From Bacteroidales bacterium (GTDB lineage: Bacteria; Bacteroidota; Bacteroidia; Bacteroidales; UBA4181): a DNA stretch of 6,734 nucleotides. The position numbers were made by a program, and so were the translations under genes. Below, in pieces: positions 1 through 5,972 of this stretch. Below the pieces are notes generated by a model that did no database searches, had not been told where the DNA came from, and saw only the letters and a program-made list of their open reading frames with translations. The stretch is from positions 1-6,734 of the forward strand of contig JAISDP010000111.1 in NCBI GenBank assembly GCA_031264715.1, given 5' to 3'. Numbering within the stretch: position 1 is the first letter of the stretch; every line of letters starts with the position of its first letter.

Positions 1-92
1 ATCAGCTTCGAATAAAAATGATTGTAGAGCATTTTCATCGCAGCCTCCGCATTGCCATGCGCTAATTCATGTATCAAATACTTTATATCCAC
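1..92 (-). CDS. ECF-type RNA polymerase sigma factor, N-terminal fragment (cut by window edge)
   Basis: About 30 codons of the start of a sigma-70 family ECF factor lie on the minus strand and run off the left edge. The reading DIKYLIHELAHGN followed by EAAMKMLYNHFYSKL is the region 2.1 helix typical of Bacteroidales ECF factors, which direct RNA polymerase to promoters of envelope or glycan-use genes, often under a membrane anti-sigma factor. No in-frame ATG precedes codon ATG 38-36, and an in-frame stop lies at 131-129. I chose the GTG at 92-90 because AAGG (105-102) sits nine bases upstream and because related proteins start with M-D-I-K-Y-L. The alternative TTG at 119 would add nine residues. 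Regions 2.2 to 4 and any downstream FecR-type anti-sigma gene lie outside the window. The family call rests on recalled similarity over a short stretch. Confidence 0.7.
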   Translation of the reverse strand, partial: MDIKYLIHELAHGNAEAAMKMLYNHFYSKL

Positions 93-127
93 AATAATAT
101 GCCTTGAGAGTTCGTGCAACTCGACCG

Positions 128-144
128 TTTAGACCTCGTCTAAA
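128..144. promoter_or_regulatory. Perfect inverted repeat upstream of the sigma factor gene
   Basis: TTTAGAC, a three-base spacer CTC, then GTCTAAA form a perfect 7-bp palindrome centred about 44 bases upstream of the chosen sigma factor start. It could be an operator or a short leader hairpin. It has no T-run, so it does not look like a terminator. The placement suggests regulation, but nothing identifies a regulator. Confidence 0.3.
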
Positions 145-226
145 GACCATTGTGTAACACCCGGAAATAACACCCGTATCAATAATTTCTTGATCATACA
201 ATACAAATATTTTAGATTTTTCAATC

Positions 227-250
227 TTGTCATGACAAAGCATGACAAAG
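227..250. repeat. 12-bp palindrome fused to a 10-bp tandem duplication
   Basis: TTGTCATGACAA (227-238) is a perfect palindrome. Its right part belongs to CATGACAAAG, which occurs twice head to tail (231-240 and 241-250) without mismatch. The duplication may be replication slippage or a footprint left by an excised element. It could also be a tandem half-site for a DNA-binding protein. No function can be assigned. Confidence 0.45.
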
Positions 251-319
251 GAATTATTTTCATATTACGTGTATGTTTCATTTGGTCTATATTTTGGTTA
301 CCAAATTGTTATGAAAGCA

Positions 320-397
320 TTAACGATGATTCAGGGGCCGCCGCTCTTCTTGCTGCGATAAGAACTGTTCATATTCCGAACGTCGTATGCTTACCAT
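320..397 (-). pseudogene. Possible remnant of an IS66-type transposase N-terminus
   Basis: On the minus strand an ATG at 397-395 opens a 25-codon reading, M-V-S-I-R-R-S-E-Y-E-Q-F-L-S-Q-Q-E-E, ending at a stop at 322-320. It resembles the start of IS66-type transposases (TnpC), where a short V-S-I/L strand and an xxEYxxL motif lead into a coiled coil. A full TnpC would be several hundred residues, and the sequence beyond the stop shows no continuation that I could recognise in any frame. If real, this is the truncated scar of an insertion. The match is short and recalled, so chance resemblance is quite possible. Confidence 0.25.
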
Positions 398-411
398 TGC
401 TTCCACAGGGG

Positions 412-419
412 CAAAGATA
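412..419 (-). promoter_or_regulatory. Promoter-like -7 box (TATCTTTG) on the minus strand
   Basis: Read on the minus strand, TATCTTTGC fits the Bacteroidota -7 consensus TAnnTTTG. No well-spaced -33 TTTG was found. It would start a transcript only about ten bases ahead of the ATG at 397, an unusually short leader. It may be a relic promoter of the transposase scrap. Confidence 0.25.
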
Positions 420-500
420 TGTACTTTTTTACAAACCATTCCGATTCTTTCAACTAATTCTTTTTTTGAACTACCTGAGTAAAAATCATAGCGCCTCAAA

Positions 501-506
501 AAAGGA
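501..506 (+). promoter_or_regulatory. Shine-Dalgarno-like AAAGGA deciding the capA start
   Basis: AAAGGA ends nine bases before the ATG at 516 but directly abuts the ATG at 507, which is too close for use. It therefore favours 516 as the start and drops three residues from the longest frame. Confidence 0.5.
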
Positions 507-515
507 ATGACCCGT

Positions 516-1676
516 ATGAGATCAGTTTGTTTGATTACATTTGTATTTATTTTTATTTTGAAAATTCTTTGGTTCACCATATTGATTTCGGGCTGCATGG
601 CTTCGCCTGCGGTACGGATATCCGGCCAGGAACAGGCCGACAGTATCTTTATGCCCGTTACCGACACCATCCGGATGGTTTTTGCCGGCGACGTGATGGG
701 GCACGGCATGCAGATCAAAGGCGCCTGGCGCGATGGCGGCGATACCTGTTACAATTACCGCCCCGCTTTTCAATGGGTAAAAGATTATATCTCAGGAGCC
801 GACCTGTCTGTAGCCAACCTCGAAGTGACGCTGGCCGGTGCGCCCTATGCCGGATACCCGAGATTCTCGAGCCACCAGTCGCTGGCTTACGCCTTGCAGG
901 ATGCCGGTTTCGATGTGTTGCTGACCGCTAATAATCATACGCTCGACCGCGGCAAACAAGGCATGGAACGTACCCTCGATGTGCTGGACAGTATCGGGAT
1001 GCCGCATACCGGTACCTTCAGGGATTCTGCCGAATGGAAGACTCATTACCCGCTGATGATCGAAAGGAATAACTTCCGCTTGTCACTGCTCAATTATACA
1101 TACGGCACCAATGGTATTCCGGTGGAAAAGCCCGGTGTGGTTAATTTCATCGACAGTTTGCGCATGGTTTCCGACCTTGCCAGGGCGCACGAATTACGCG
1201 CCGATTACATCATCGCTTGTATCCACTGGGGCGAGGAGTATAAGAACAAGGATAACGCAACACAGCGCCAATTGGCCGGATTCCTTGCCCGCAACGGATG
1301 TAGCCTTGTGGTGGGATCGCATCCACACGTAGTGCAACCATTTACGAAAATATCCGCTTGTGCCGGCGATTCTGTCCCCGTCGCATACTCGCTGGGCAAT
1401 TTTATCTCCAACCAGCGCGACCGTTACCGCAACGGCGGTATTACTCTCGAAGTAACACTGACCAAAACCGACAGTACAGTCACATTATATTCCATCGGTT
1501 ATGAGCCATTCTGGGTATACCGCTATCCGGAAAATAAAGTTTCGGTATTCCGGCTCATCCAAATCAACGATTACCTGCAACATCCCGAACGGTATCCAAC
1601 TATCAGCGATCAAGACAAGAAGCTCATGATGCAATTTTACGATGATACGAAGGAAATCGTGAAAGGTATCAGGTAA
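516..1676 (+). CDS. CapA family lipoprotein (PGA_cap, metallophosphatase-like fold)
   Basis: This 386-residue envelope protein of the CapA/PgsA family has a calcineurin-like phosphatase fold. The founding member acts in poly-gamma-glutamate capsule synthesis and export, but most Bacteroidota members are of unknown substrate. Family motifs appear in order: FAGDVMGH (56-63), ANLE (100-103), TANNHTLDRG (137-146), HWGEEY (237-242), GSHPHVVQP (267-275) and YSLGNFIS (291-298), so the metal-binding site looks intact. The N-terminus has a hydrophobic stretch ending in the lipobox I-S-G-C with Cys27 as the lipidation site, so it is probably anchored in the outer or inner membrane facing the periplasm or surface. 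No pgsB or pgsC homologue is in view, so a capsule role is not supported here and a glycan or phosphoester hydrolase role is equally open. Its 3' end converges with tag. Confidence 0.9.
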   Translation: MRSVCLITFVFIFILKILWFTILISGCMASPAVRISGQEQADSIFMPVTDTIRMVFAGDVMGHGMQIKGAWRDGGDTCYNYRPAFQWVKDYISGADLSVANLEVTLAGAPYAGYPRFSSHQSLAYALQDAGFDVLLTANNHTLDRGKQGMERTLDVLDSIGMPHTGTFRDSAEWKTHYPLMIERNNFRLSLLNYTYGTNGIPVEKPGVVNFIDSLRMVSDLARAHELRADYIIACIHWGEEYKNKDNATQRQLAGFLARNGCSLVVGSHPHVVQPFTKISACAGDSVPVAYSLGNFISNQRDRYRNGGITLEVTLTKTDSTVTLYSIGYEPFWVYRYPENKVSVFRLIQINDYLQHPERYPTISDQDKKLMMQFYDDTKEIVKGIR

Positions 1677-1689
1677 GGACTCCTACCTG
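1670..1689. terminator. Possible stem-loop between convergent genes
   Basis: CAGGTA (1670-1675) and TACCTG (1684-1689) can pair around an eight-base loop. The capA stop codon lies within the left arm and the loop. The symmetric stem sits between two convergent genes, so it could act in both directions. There is no T-run on either side, so intrinsic termination is doubtful. Confidence 0.25.
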
Positions 1690-1697
1690 TTCGCTCC

Positions 1698-2273
1698 CTA
1701 AGGTAAGGTACGGGGAATAAGAGACAAGCGGTTCCACATTGGGTTTTGCGCAAGGATTTTCCTGTAAACGGGACAGGTCGTATCATGCGCTCCCGGCAAA
1801 TATCCGATACTCATCAGGAACTCGCCGACAATTTCGCCTCCCGTAAACTTGAAAGTATGCTTGAATAATTTCACCCATTCTTCTTTTGTCCTGGGATGGT
1901 TTGTTTCGAGCCAGTTTTCAAAAGAGCCGTATTCTTTTTGCAGATGAAGAATGGCTCCGGCGTTTTCGATGGCTGCACGTATTTTCAATTTATTACGGAT
2001 AATCTTTGGATTGCCCAGCAGCCGGGTTATATCTTCTTCGGCATAATTCGCAATTCGGGCAATGTCAAAATTGTCATAAGCCTCTCGAAACGCGGCTTCT
2101 TTCTTTAAAATAGTTTCCCAGCTCAATCCCGCCTGATTGATTTCCAGTATCAGGCGTCCAAACAGCTCGTTGTCGTTGTGAATCGGGAAACCGTAAAAGT
2201 TGTCGTGATAGTTTTTGTGGAAAAATCTTTTTTCTTCCGGCTCAATCGTTTCGATGTAGGTGCAGTAGCTCAT
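1698..2273 (-). CDS. tag: DNA-3-methyladenine glycosylase I
   Basis: This cytoplasmic base-excision repair enzyme removes 3-methyladenine from alkylated DNA. At 191 residues it is about the usual size. The four zinc ligands of the E. coli enzyme have counterparts: Cys4, His23 in YHDN, and a His163-x3-Cys167 pair in PGAHDTTC. The active-site Glu is Glu44 in LEINQAGLSW, the family signature, followed by the LKK segment. The ATG overlaps the TGA stop of the upstream gene as ATGA (2270-2273), so translation is probably coupled and no separate ribosome site is needed. The pairing with envelope genes is unexpected for a repair enzyme and is probably incidental operon packing. The protein appears complete and functional. 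Confidence 0.95.
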   Translation of the reverse strand: MSYCTYIETIEPEEKRFFHKNYHDNFYGFPIHNDNELFGRLILEINQAGLSWETILKKEAAFREAYDNFDIARIANYAEEDITRLLGNPKIIRNKLKIRAAIENAGAILHLQKEYGSFENWLETNHPRTKEEWVKLFKHTFKFTGGEIVGEFLMSIGYLPGAHDTTCPVYRKILAQNPMWNRLSLIPRTLP

Positions 2274-3046
2274 TTCCGGTGCAGTTTTTTAATTATAGCG
2301 TACGTATTAAGATCTCCGTCAATCCTGTATTCTTTCATCATTACAAACTTTTCGCCTTTGCGGATGATATTTTCCCTGGGAATCTTCTTTTGAAGGCGGG
2401 AGCAGTCTTTGCTGTCCTGTAAAAGAAACAGCACAATGTTATTTTTCTTGTCGGGATTTTCCACATACCATACTTCATAACCGGCAATATCGTCGAGTAA
2501 TTCGATGAGCGACGACTGTACGCTGTTCACACCCAGTTTCCCTTTCATATACTTAACCGTTCCCGAACATGCTTTAACGGTATATGACAGTTGCTTCGGT
2601 ATGCTGATTCCGGTTCTTCCATCAGTGACATATATCCGGTAGAGTTCATCGGCAGCTTTGCGGGCAGCATTGCTTCCGGACTGGAACACGATGGATACAT
2701 ACGCATTACCGTCAACGGCTTGCAACTGGTATTTCGACAAGCAGTCAAACTTGCCCAACGAATCGGCCCGCATGCATTTATCGGCGTGTATCGAATAGAT
2801 GCCGAAAGCGTCAAGTGGCGTATCCATAGTGTAGACGTCCACTGTAAAATCTTCGCCTTTGTATACGATTTCGCGCGATATCAACTCCTTAAACCCGTAC
2901 TCGCAGTACAGGTCCGAACCTCCATTCATAAAACCATACAGGGCGGTACCGGTAAATGTCCGCTCGCTTTTTACTTCCATCTGCGAAAAGCCAAGCCCGA
3001 CACAGAATATGGACAAAATTGCCGTTACAAGGATTTTATTTGTCAT
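2270..3046 (-). CDS. DUF6599-like secreted protein
   Basis: This 258-residue exported protein has unknown function. I started it at the ATG at 3046, which gives a clean signal peptide: M-T-N-K, a hydrophobic core ILVTAILSIFCVGLG, and a probable signal peptidase I site after F-S-Q. The longer frame from 3097 would put 17 polar residues encoded by a palindromic intergenic element ahead of it. The mature part begins with LYGFMNGGSDLYCEYGF (36-52) and VDVYTMDTPLDAFGIYS (69-85), which match the recalled DUF6599 pattern of Y-x-x-I/M-N-G-x-x-x-L-Y followed by V-x-V-Y-x-M-x-x-x-x-x-A-F-G-I-Y. It follows a DUF362 gene after 85 bases, and the two families may cooperate in the periplasm. No catalytic residues are recognised. 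Confidence 0.8.
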   Translation of the reverse strand: MTNKILVTAILSIFCVGLGFSQMEVKSERTFTGTALYGFMNGGSDLYCEYGFKELISREIVYKGEDFTVDVYTMDTPLDAFGIYSIHADKCMRADSLGKFDCLSKYQLQAVDGNAYVSIVFQSGSNAARKAADELYRIYVTDGRTGISIPKQLSYTVKACSGTVKYMKGKLGVNSVQSSLIELLDDIAGYEVWYVENPDKKNNIVLFLLQDSKDCSRLQKKIPRENIIRKGEKFVMMKEYRIDGDLNTYAIIKKLHRK

Positions 3047-3070
3047 TTTATTAAGGATTAAAGACAGAGA

Positions 3071-3098
3071 ACCCCGTGGGGGATTTGCCGAAGGCAAC
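3071..3098. repeat. GC-rich palindromic intergenic element, copy 1
   Basis: Two hairpins sit side by side: CCCC-GT-GGGG (3073-3082) and TTGCC-GAA-GGCAA (3086-3098). The element shares AACCCCGTG and a following GCCGnAGGC with the stretch near 5788-5808. It lies between the DUF362 and DUF6599 genes and looks like a REP-type dispersed element. It might also stabilise or attenuate the operon mRNA. Confidence 0.35.
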
Positions 3099-3106
3099 GT
3101 ACAGAG

Positions 3107-3136
3107 AACTTTAAACTCGAAACCTGAAACTTTAAA
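3107..3136. repeat. Short direct repeat AACTTTAAA
   Basis: AACTTTAAA occurs at 3108-3116 and again at 3128-3136, twenty bases apart, with similar A-rich spacing. The second copy overlaps the stop codon of the DUF362 gene. Such AACTTT-type runs are familiar intergenic filler in Bacteroidales genomes. No role is evident. Confidence 0.3.
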
Positions 3137-4280
3137 TTTCTAATAACTCTATTTTACTCCTGTCGGCTACTCCTAATTTGAGTTCCTGCGCCAATTCCAT
3201 AAACCGGGTCGATCCGGGCCGTTCTTCCTTTTGTTTGCCTTCCTCAATACGCTTGGCCAACACAATTCCGTAACCGATACAATCGACAGCTACCGGGTCG
3301 GTTCCTACTAACAATGTGTTGTATTCGCAGATAAATTGCGGGTTGGCAGATGGGCCTCCGTCGAAACAGCCGATCAGCCCGTCAACGATGTTCAACACCG
3401 CTTTGTCGCGCAACGGCGGGAAAGCACAAGCGTAAGCGCTGGTTTCGTGCCATAACTTTTCGTGGAGCCGTCCCGTGTTGGTAAGCGTTCCGTATGCAAG
3501 GTTTTTCATGCACAGCGTTACAGATGCGCCGGCATTTTTCAGCACCGGCAGATTGATGATTTTGGTGACCTGCCGGGTGCAGATTTTCGAGAAATAGGAA
3601 TATTTGCCGCCGTTAATCATGAACGGTATCGTTTCGGCATCGTATTGCCCATCCACATCGGCATAAAAATAATGGTCTTTGTCGATGCGTTCTTCGCCAT
3701 ACAGTTTGCCTTCGGGCGTGTAGTACCCGCCGTTGGCATCCTCGCACTCGGTGCCTGTAATTTTGATTCCGGGATAATTTTCGGAGGTATAACCGGTTTC
3801 AGCCAGTTGCATCTCGCGGCGGTCCCAGATTACCATATTGGCGCGCGATATGCCTGCTTCTTCCAATTGGCGGACAACAGCTTGCGTCAAGGCATGTGAC
3901 GTGGCGAGCATTTTACCGGCTATCGGGTTTACTTTCAATCCAATGATGTCGCTGGTATCGACAAACTGCCGCCACGCATCCTTAAGGTTGGCAACGCCGG
4001 TCAAACGCAGCATGCTTGATTTCAACATGTCGTACACGGTATCAGAATCCGGTTTCCCATCTACTACGCATCCGGGTCGTACGGTCTTTATTACCTTTCC
4101 GGGATATTTTCCGGGCATGGAATCCCTGGTACGGGGAATAGCCCGCGCTTCGGCAATATTGGTAGCAGGGACATCATCACGCAACAAGGGAGCAAGAGGT
4201 TCGGCAGCTTTGATCATTGGTGGCAGCAGGAGGCCTATACTTCCAGCCGAGAGCGATTTGAAAAATTTTCTCCTGTACAT
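3132..4280 (-). CDS. DUF362 domain protein with Tat-type signal
   Basis: This 382-residue exported protein has unknown biochemical function. It starts M-Y-R-R-K-F-F-K-S-L followed by a weakly hydrophobic stretch to about residue 26, which fits the twin-arginine S/T-R-R-x-F-L-K pattern, so it is probably exported folded and may carry a cofactor. The DUF362 core starts near GLKVNP (114-119), continues through the helix after LATSHALTQAVV, and includes VIWDRR and the later VLKNAG and GTDPVAVDCIGYG segments, all typical of the family. The paired CxxCxxC ferredoxin motifs found in some DUF362 proteins are absent. Cysteines are scattered (GC71, TEC, TRQ-adjacent, VDC). The gene lies 41 bases after the thioester-like lipoprotein gene and 85 before the DUF6599 gene, so co-transcription is likely. 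It appears intact. Confidence 0.85.
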   Translation of the reverse strand: MYRRKFFKSLSAGSIGLLLPPMIKAAEPLAPLLRDDVPATNIAEARAIPRTRDSMPGKYPGKVIKTVRPGCVVDGKPDSDTVYDMLKSSMLRLTGVANLKDAWRQFVDTSDIIGLKVNPIAGKMLATSHALTQAVVRQLEEAGISRANMVIWDRREMQLAETGYTSENYPGIKITGTECEDANGGYYTPEGKLYGEERIDKDHYFYADVDGQYDAETIPFMINGGKYSYFSKICTRQVTKIINLPVLKNAGASVTLCMKNLAYGTLTNTGRLHEKLWHETSAYACAFPPLRDKAVLNIVDGLIGCFDGGPSANPQFICEYNTLLVGTDPVAVDCIGYGIVLAKRIEEGKQKEERPGSTRFMELAQELKLGVADRSKIELLEI

Positions 4281-4321
4281 TTTGTTTTGGTTTATAGGTT
4301 TGGGAAATTTTGTCTGCCGGC

Positions 4322-5653
4322 TTAAAAGATTCTTATCAGTTCTACCTGTTGATTTTTATTGTTTCCGCCGGGGCCGTCAACGGTTATTGTTCCGCCGTAG
4401 CCTTTCCAGACGCCGTCTTTGTAGAAAGCAACTTTAATGTCATAGACCTTAATACGCTTTCCACATGCATCTTTTACGGTTCTTTCCGTTACGGTGTATA
4501 TAGCGGTTATGCCTTTTTTACCGGGCGTTTTGGCAGTCCTGGCATTGAAATCGGCAGGCGTAACATAGTTTTTACTGTCTTTCAATGTAATGCCGTCAAC
4601 CGTGAACCGGTCGATTCCTCTACTGCCTCCGCAGTCTCTATTGTTCCAGATCAAGCAGGTCAGCATTATTTTTTCAGGTTCTTCGGGTTCCATTGGAGTT
4701 GCGGTAAAATTGCCGCTGCATGTGTAGAAACTCGTCCATTCCCCGGAATTCGTGATGGGGCGGAACAACGGCTGGTACATATATGGAACATTGCTGTCGC
4801 GCACATCAATAAAGAATTGAAAGTCGTTGACATACCAGAGTTTTTTTGTTGTCGATGCCGTGGCTGTAAAGCTATATTCACCGGAAGCATCATTGGGCAC
4901 CTGCACGTAGAAAGGCTCGCCGGATTTCACCTGCATTATTTCCAGGCCCTGTCCGTCAACAAATGCTGCCTGGTTACCGTCGGGGTCAAATGTTAAATCA
5001 AAACCGGCATCAGTCAACAGCGCATTTTCTGAAACCTGATATGGTCCGTAATTGACAAAAGTTCCCGCCCGCGTAGCAGCGCCTGTGCCTTCCATGGTGA
5101 TGCCCGTGCTGTAATCATTCTTCATATCATCGATATGGTCATAAATATGGTCAATGATGTCCTTGATGATTTCGCCTTCGGCATTATCGACGGAAGTAAC
5201 CTCATAATCGTGAATGATTCTCCAAATAACGCACTGCAACAGTTGCCTGTATCCGTAAGGATTGGTCGCTTCCAGCGCTCCGTATTCATTCATGGCGTAT
5301 GTGATTGCCGCCATTATTTTTACATCTTCGCCTTTTGTAAAATAATCGTCACCCGGAACGGATTTATACCGGGAGCCTTCGTAGCAAGGCGCGTTTATAT
5401 CAGCACAATAGGCGTACAGCGTATTTGCGTAATCGTCTATTAATTTGAACCGCGTTATATATTTTTCGTCACCTTCAATGATAACTTTTGCGAGTCCGTC
5501 GGAATAAACGGTATACTCGCCTTCTATCTGGCTGCCTAAGCGAACGACTGCATTTGCGCCGTCTTCATCTTCTTCCTGCTGAATCCGGTCTTTGTCACAC
5601 GCGCTGAAAACCAATACCAGCGCGATCATGCTGCAAAATATTTTACTTTTCAT
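4322..5653 (-). CDS. Thioester-domain-like (TED/TQXA) surface lipoprotein
   Basis: This 443-residue protein starts at the ATG at 5653, which gives a short signal peptide and lipobox F-S-A-C with Cys19 lipidated. The longer frame adds 33 residues ahead of the signal and is rejected. After Cys19 comes DKDRIQQEEDEDG, acidic like surface-export signals of Bacteroidota lipoproteins. Residues about 45-185 resemble Cys-Gln thioester domains: AYCADIN with Cys83, a helix near IMAAITYAMNEYG (113-125), then LLQCVIW (138-144), whose Gln140 matches the Gln of the TQxAIW motif. In known TEDs the Cys and Gln side chains form an internal thioester that can bind covalently to a host or surface amine. Next comes a probable beta-sandwich (about 190-290) with VKSGEPFYVQVP, as in TQXA proteins, a Pro/Glu linker (TPMEPEEPEK), and a C-terminal domain from about 330 that I do not recognise. 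No LPxTG anchor is present. Adhesion is inferred. Confidence 0.75.
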   Translation of the reverse strand: MKSKIFCSMIALVLVFSACDKDRIQQEEDEDGANAVVRLGSQIEGEYTVYSDGLAKVIIEGDEKYITRFKLIDDYANTLYAYCADINAPCYEGSRYKSVPGDDYFTKGEDVKIMAAITYAMNEYGALEATNPYGYRQLLQCVIWRIIHDYEVTSVDNAEGEIIKDIIDHIYDHIDDMKNDYSTGITMEGTGAATRAGTFVNYGPYQVSENALLTDAGFDLTFDPDGNQAAFVDGQGLEIMQVKSGEPFYVQVPNDASGEYSFTATASTTKKLWYVNDFQFFIDVRDSNVPYMYQPLFRPITNSGEWTSFYTCSGNFTATPMEPEEPEKIMLTCLIWNNRDCGGSRGIDRFTVDGITLKDSKNYVTPADFNARTAKTPGKKGITAIYTVTERTVKDACGKRIKVYDIKVAFYKDGVWKGYGGTITVDGPGGNNKNQQVELIRIF

Positions 5654-5695
5654 ATTGATGAATGTTTTATTCTTGAGATTGATGACTAAGCCGTA

Positions 5696-5703
5696 CAAAA
5701 ATA
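5696..5703 (-). promoter_or_regulatory. Candidate promoter -7 box (TATTTTTG) for the lipoprotein operon
   Basis: On the minus strand TATTTTTG matches the Bacteroidota TAnnTTTG consensus and lies 43 bases ahead of the lipoprotein start, so a leader of roughly 35-40 bases would result. The upstream side is an A/T-rich run. A -33 TTTG at the right distance is not evident, so the call is moderate. It would drive the four minus-strand genes. Confidence 0.4.
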
Positions 5704-5763
5704 ATAAAAAATCACAGTTGTCCGATAAAATTTTATGCGGAGTGCAATTCAAAATGTCGCATC

Positions 5764-5808
5764 ACGCCGTAGGCGTCCAATTTGGATAACCCCGTGCAAG
5801 CCGCAGGC
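5764..5808. repeat. GC-rich palindromic intergenic element, copy 2
   Basis: ACGCC-GTA-GGCGT (5764-5776) is a perfect hairpin, followed by CCAA-T-TTGG (5777-5785), AACCCCGTG (5788-5796) and GCC-GCA-GGC (5800-5808). The last two words recur, with a different spacer, at 3071-3096. The pattern suggests a dispersed REP-like family. Confidence 0.35.
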
Positions 5809-5892
5809 GCAGCTTTTGGAAAACGACAGGTCCGGCGCGTAGTTTTGGTTTTTTCCGTTCACTTTTGGGACTTTTTCCTGTTTTCCGCACAT

Positions 5893-5972
5893 TATTTGGG
5901 ACACCTAATTAAATAGTTGATTAACATATTTATATCAAAATTTATTTTTATATTTGGGTGTCCCAAATATAA
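5893..5972. repeat. Inverted repeats at the insertion sequence end
   Basis: TATTTGGGACACC (5893-5905) and GGTGTCCCAAATA (5957-5969) are perfect 13-bp inverted copies. The second copy is also part of a larger palindrome: 11-bp arms at 5948-5958 and 5962-5972 around TGT, ending four bases before the transposase ATG. These may be the left terminal repeat plus an internal operator at which transposase or a host factor represses transcription. A hairpin that blocks translation of the transposase mRNA is another possibility. Confidence 0.55.

Larger units (their letters stand above)
93..515. other. Intergenic stretch without a convincing intact gene
   Basis: This divergent gap lies between the minus-strand sigma factor and plus-strand capA. 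It is AT-rich apart from a short GC-rich patch near 335-360. It contains a palindrome at 128-144, a palindrome with tandem duplication at 227-250, a possible transposase scrap at 320-397 and a promoter-like box at 412-419. An open frame at 190-510 on the plus strand is probably accidental. No tRNA or obvious structured RNA was seen. No clear TAnnTTTG box for capA could be placed. Confidence 0.6.

Noticed and set aside
190..510. A 106-codon plus-strand frame overlapping the capA start by ATGA
   Set aside because: Its composition is that of translated AT-rich DNA, with no domain or credible signal, and it crosses the opposite-strand scrap and promoter-like box. The apparent coupling uses the disfavoured ATG at 507.
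320..718. A 132-codon minus-strand frame covering the capA 5' end
   Set aside because: Most of it is the antisense shadow of capA. Only the final 25 codons (320-397) resemble anything, and they are listed separately.
2591..3061. A 156-codon plus-strand frame
   Set aside because: It is antisense to the DUF6599-like gene and has no recognisable features.
3047..3097. N-terminal extension of the DUF6599-like protein
   Set aside because: The 17 extra residues are encoded by a palindromic intergenic element and would bury the signal peptide inside the chain.
4310..4996. A 228-codon plus-strand frame
   Set aside because: It is antisense to the lipoprotein gene. The minus strand has clear signal, motif and linker structure while this frame has none.
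5654..5752. N-terminal extension of the thioester-like lipoprotein
   Set aside because: It would place 33 residues before the signal peptide and lies over the promoter candidate. The ATG at 5653 gives a normal lipoprotein signal.
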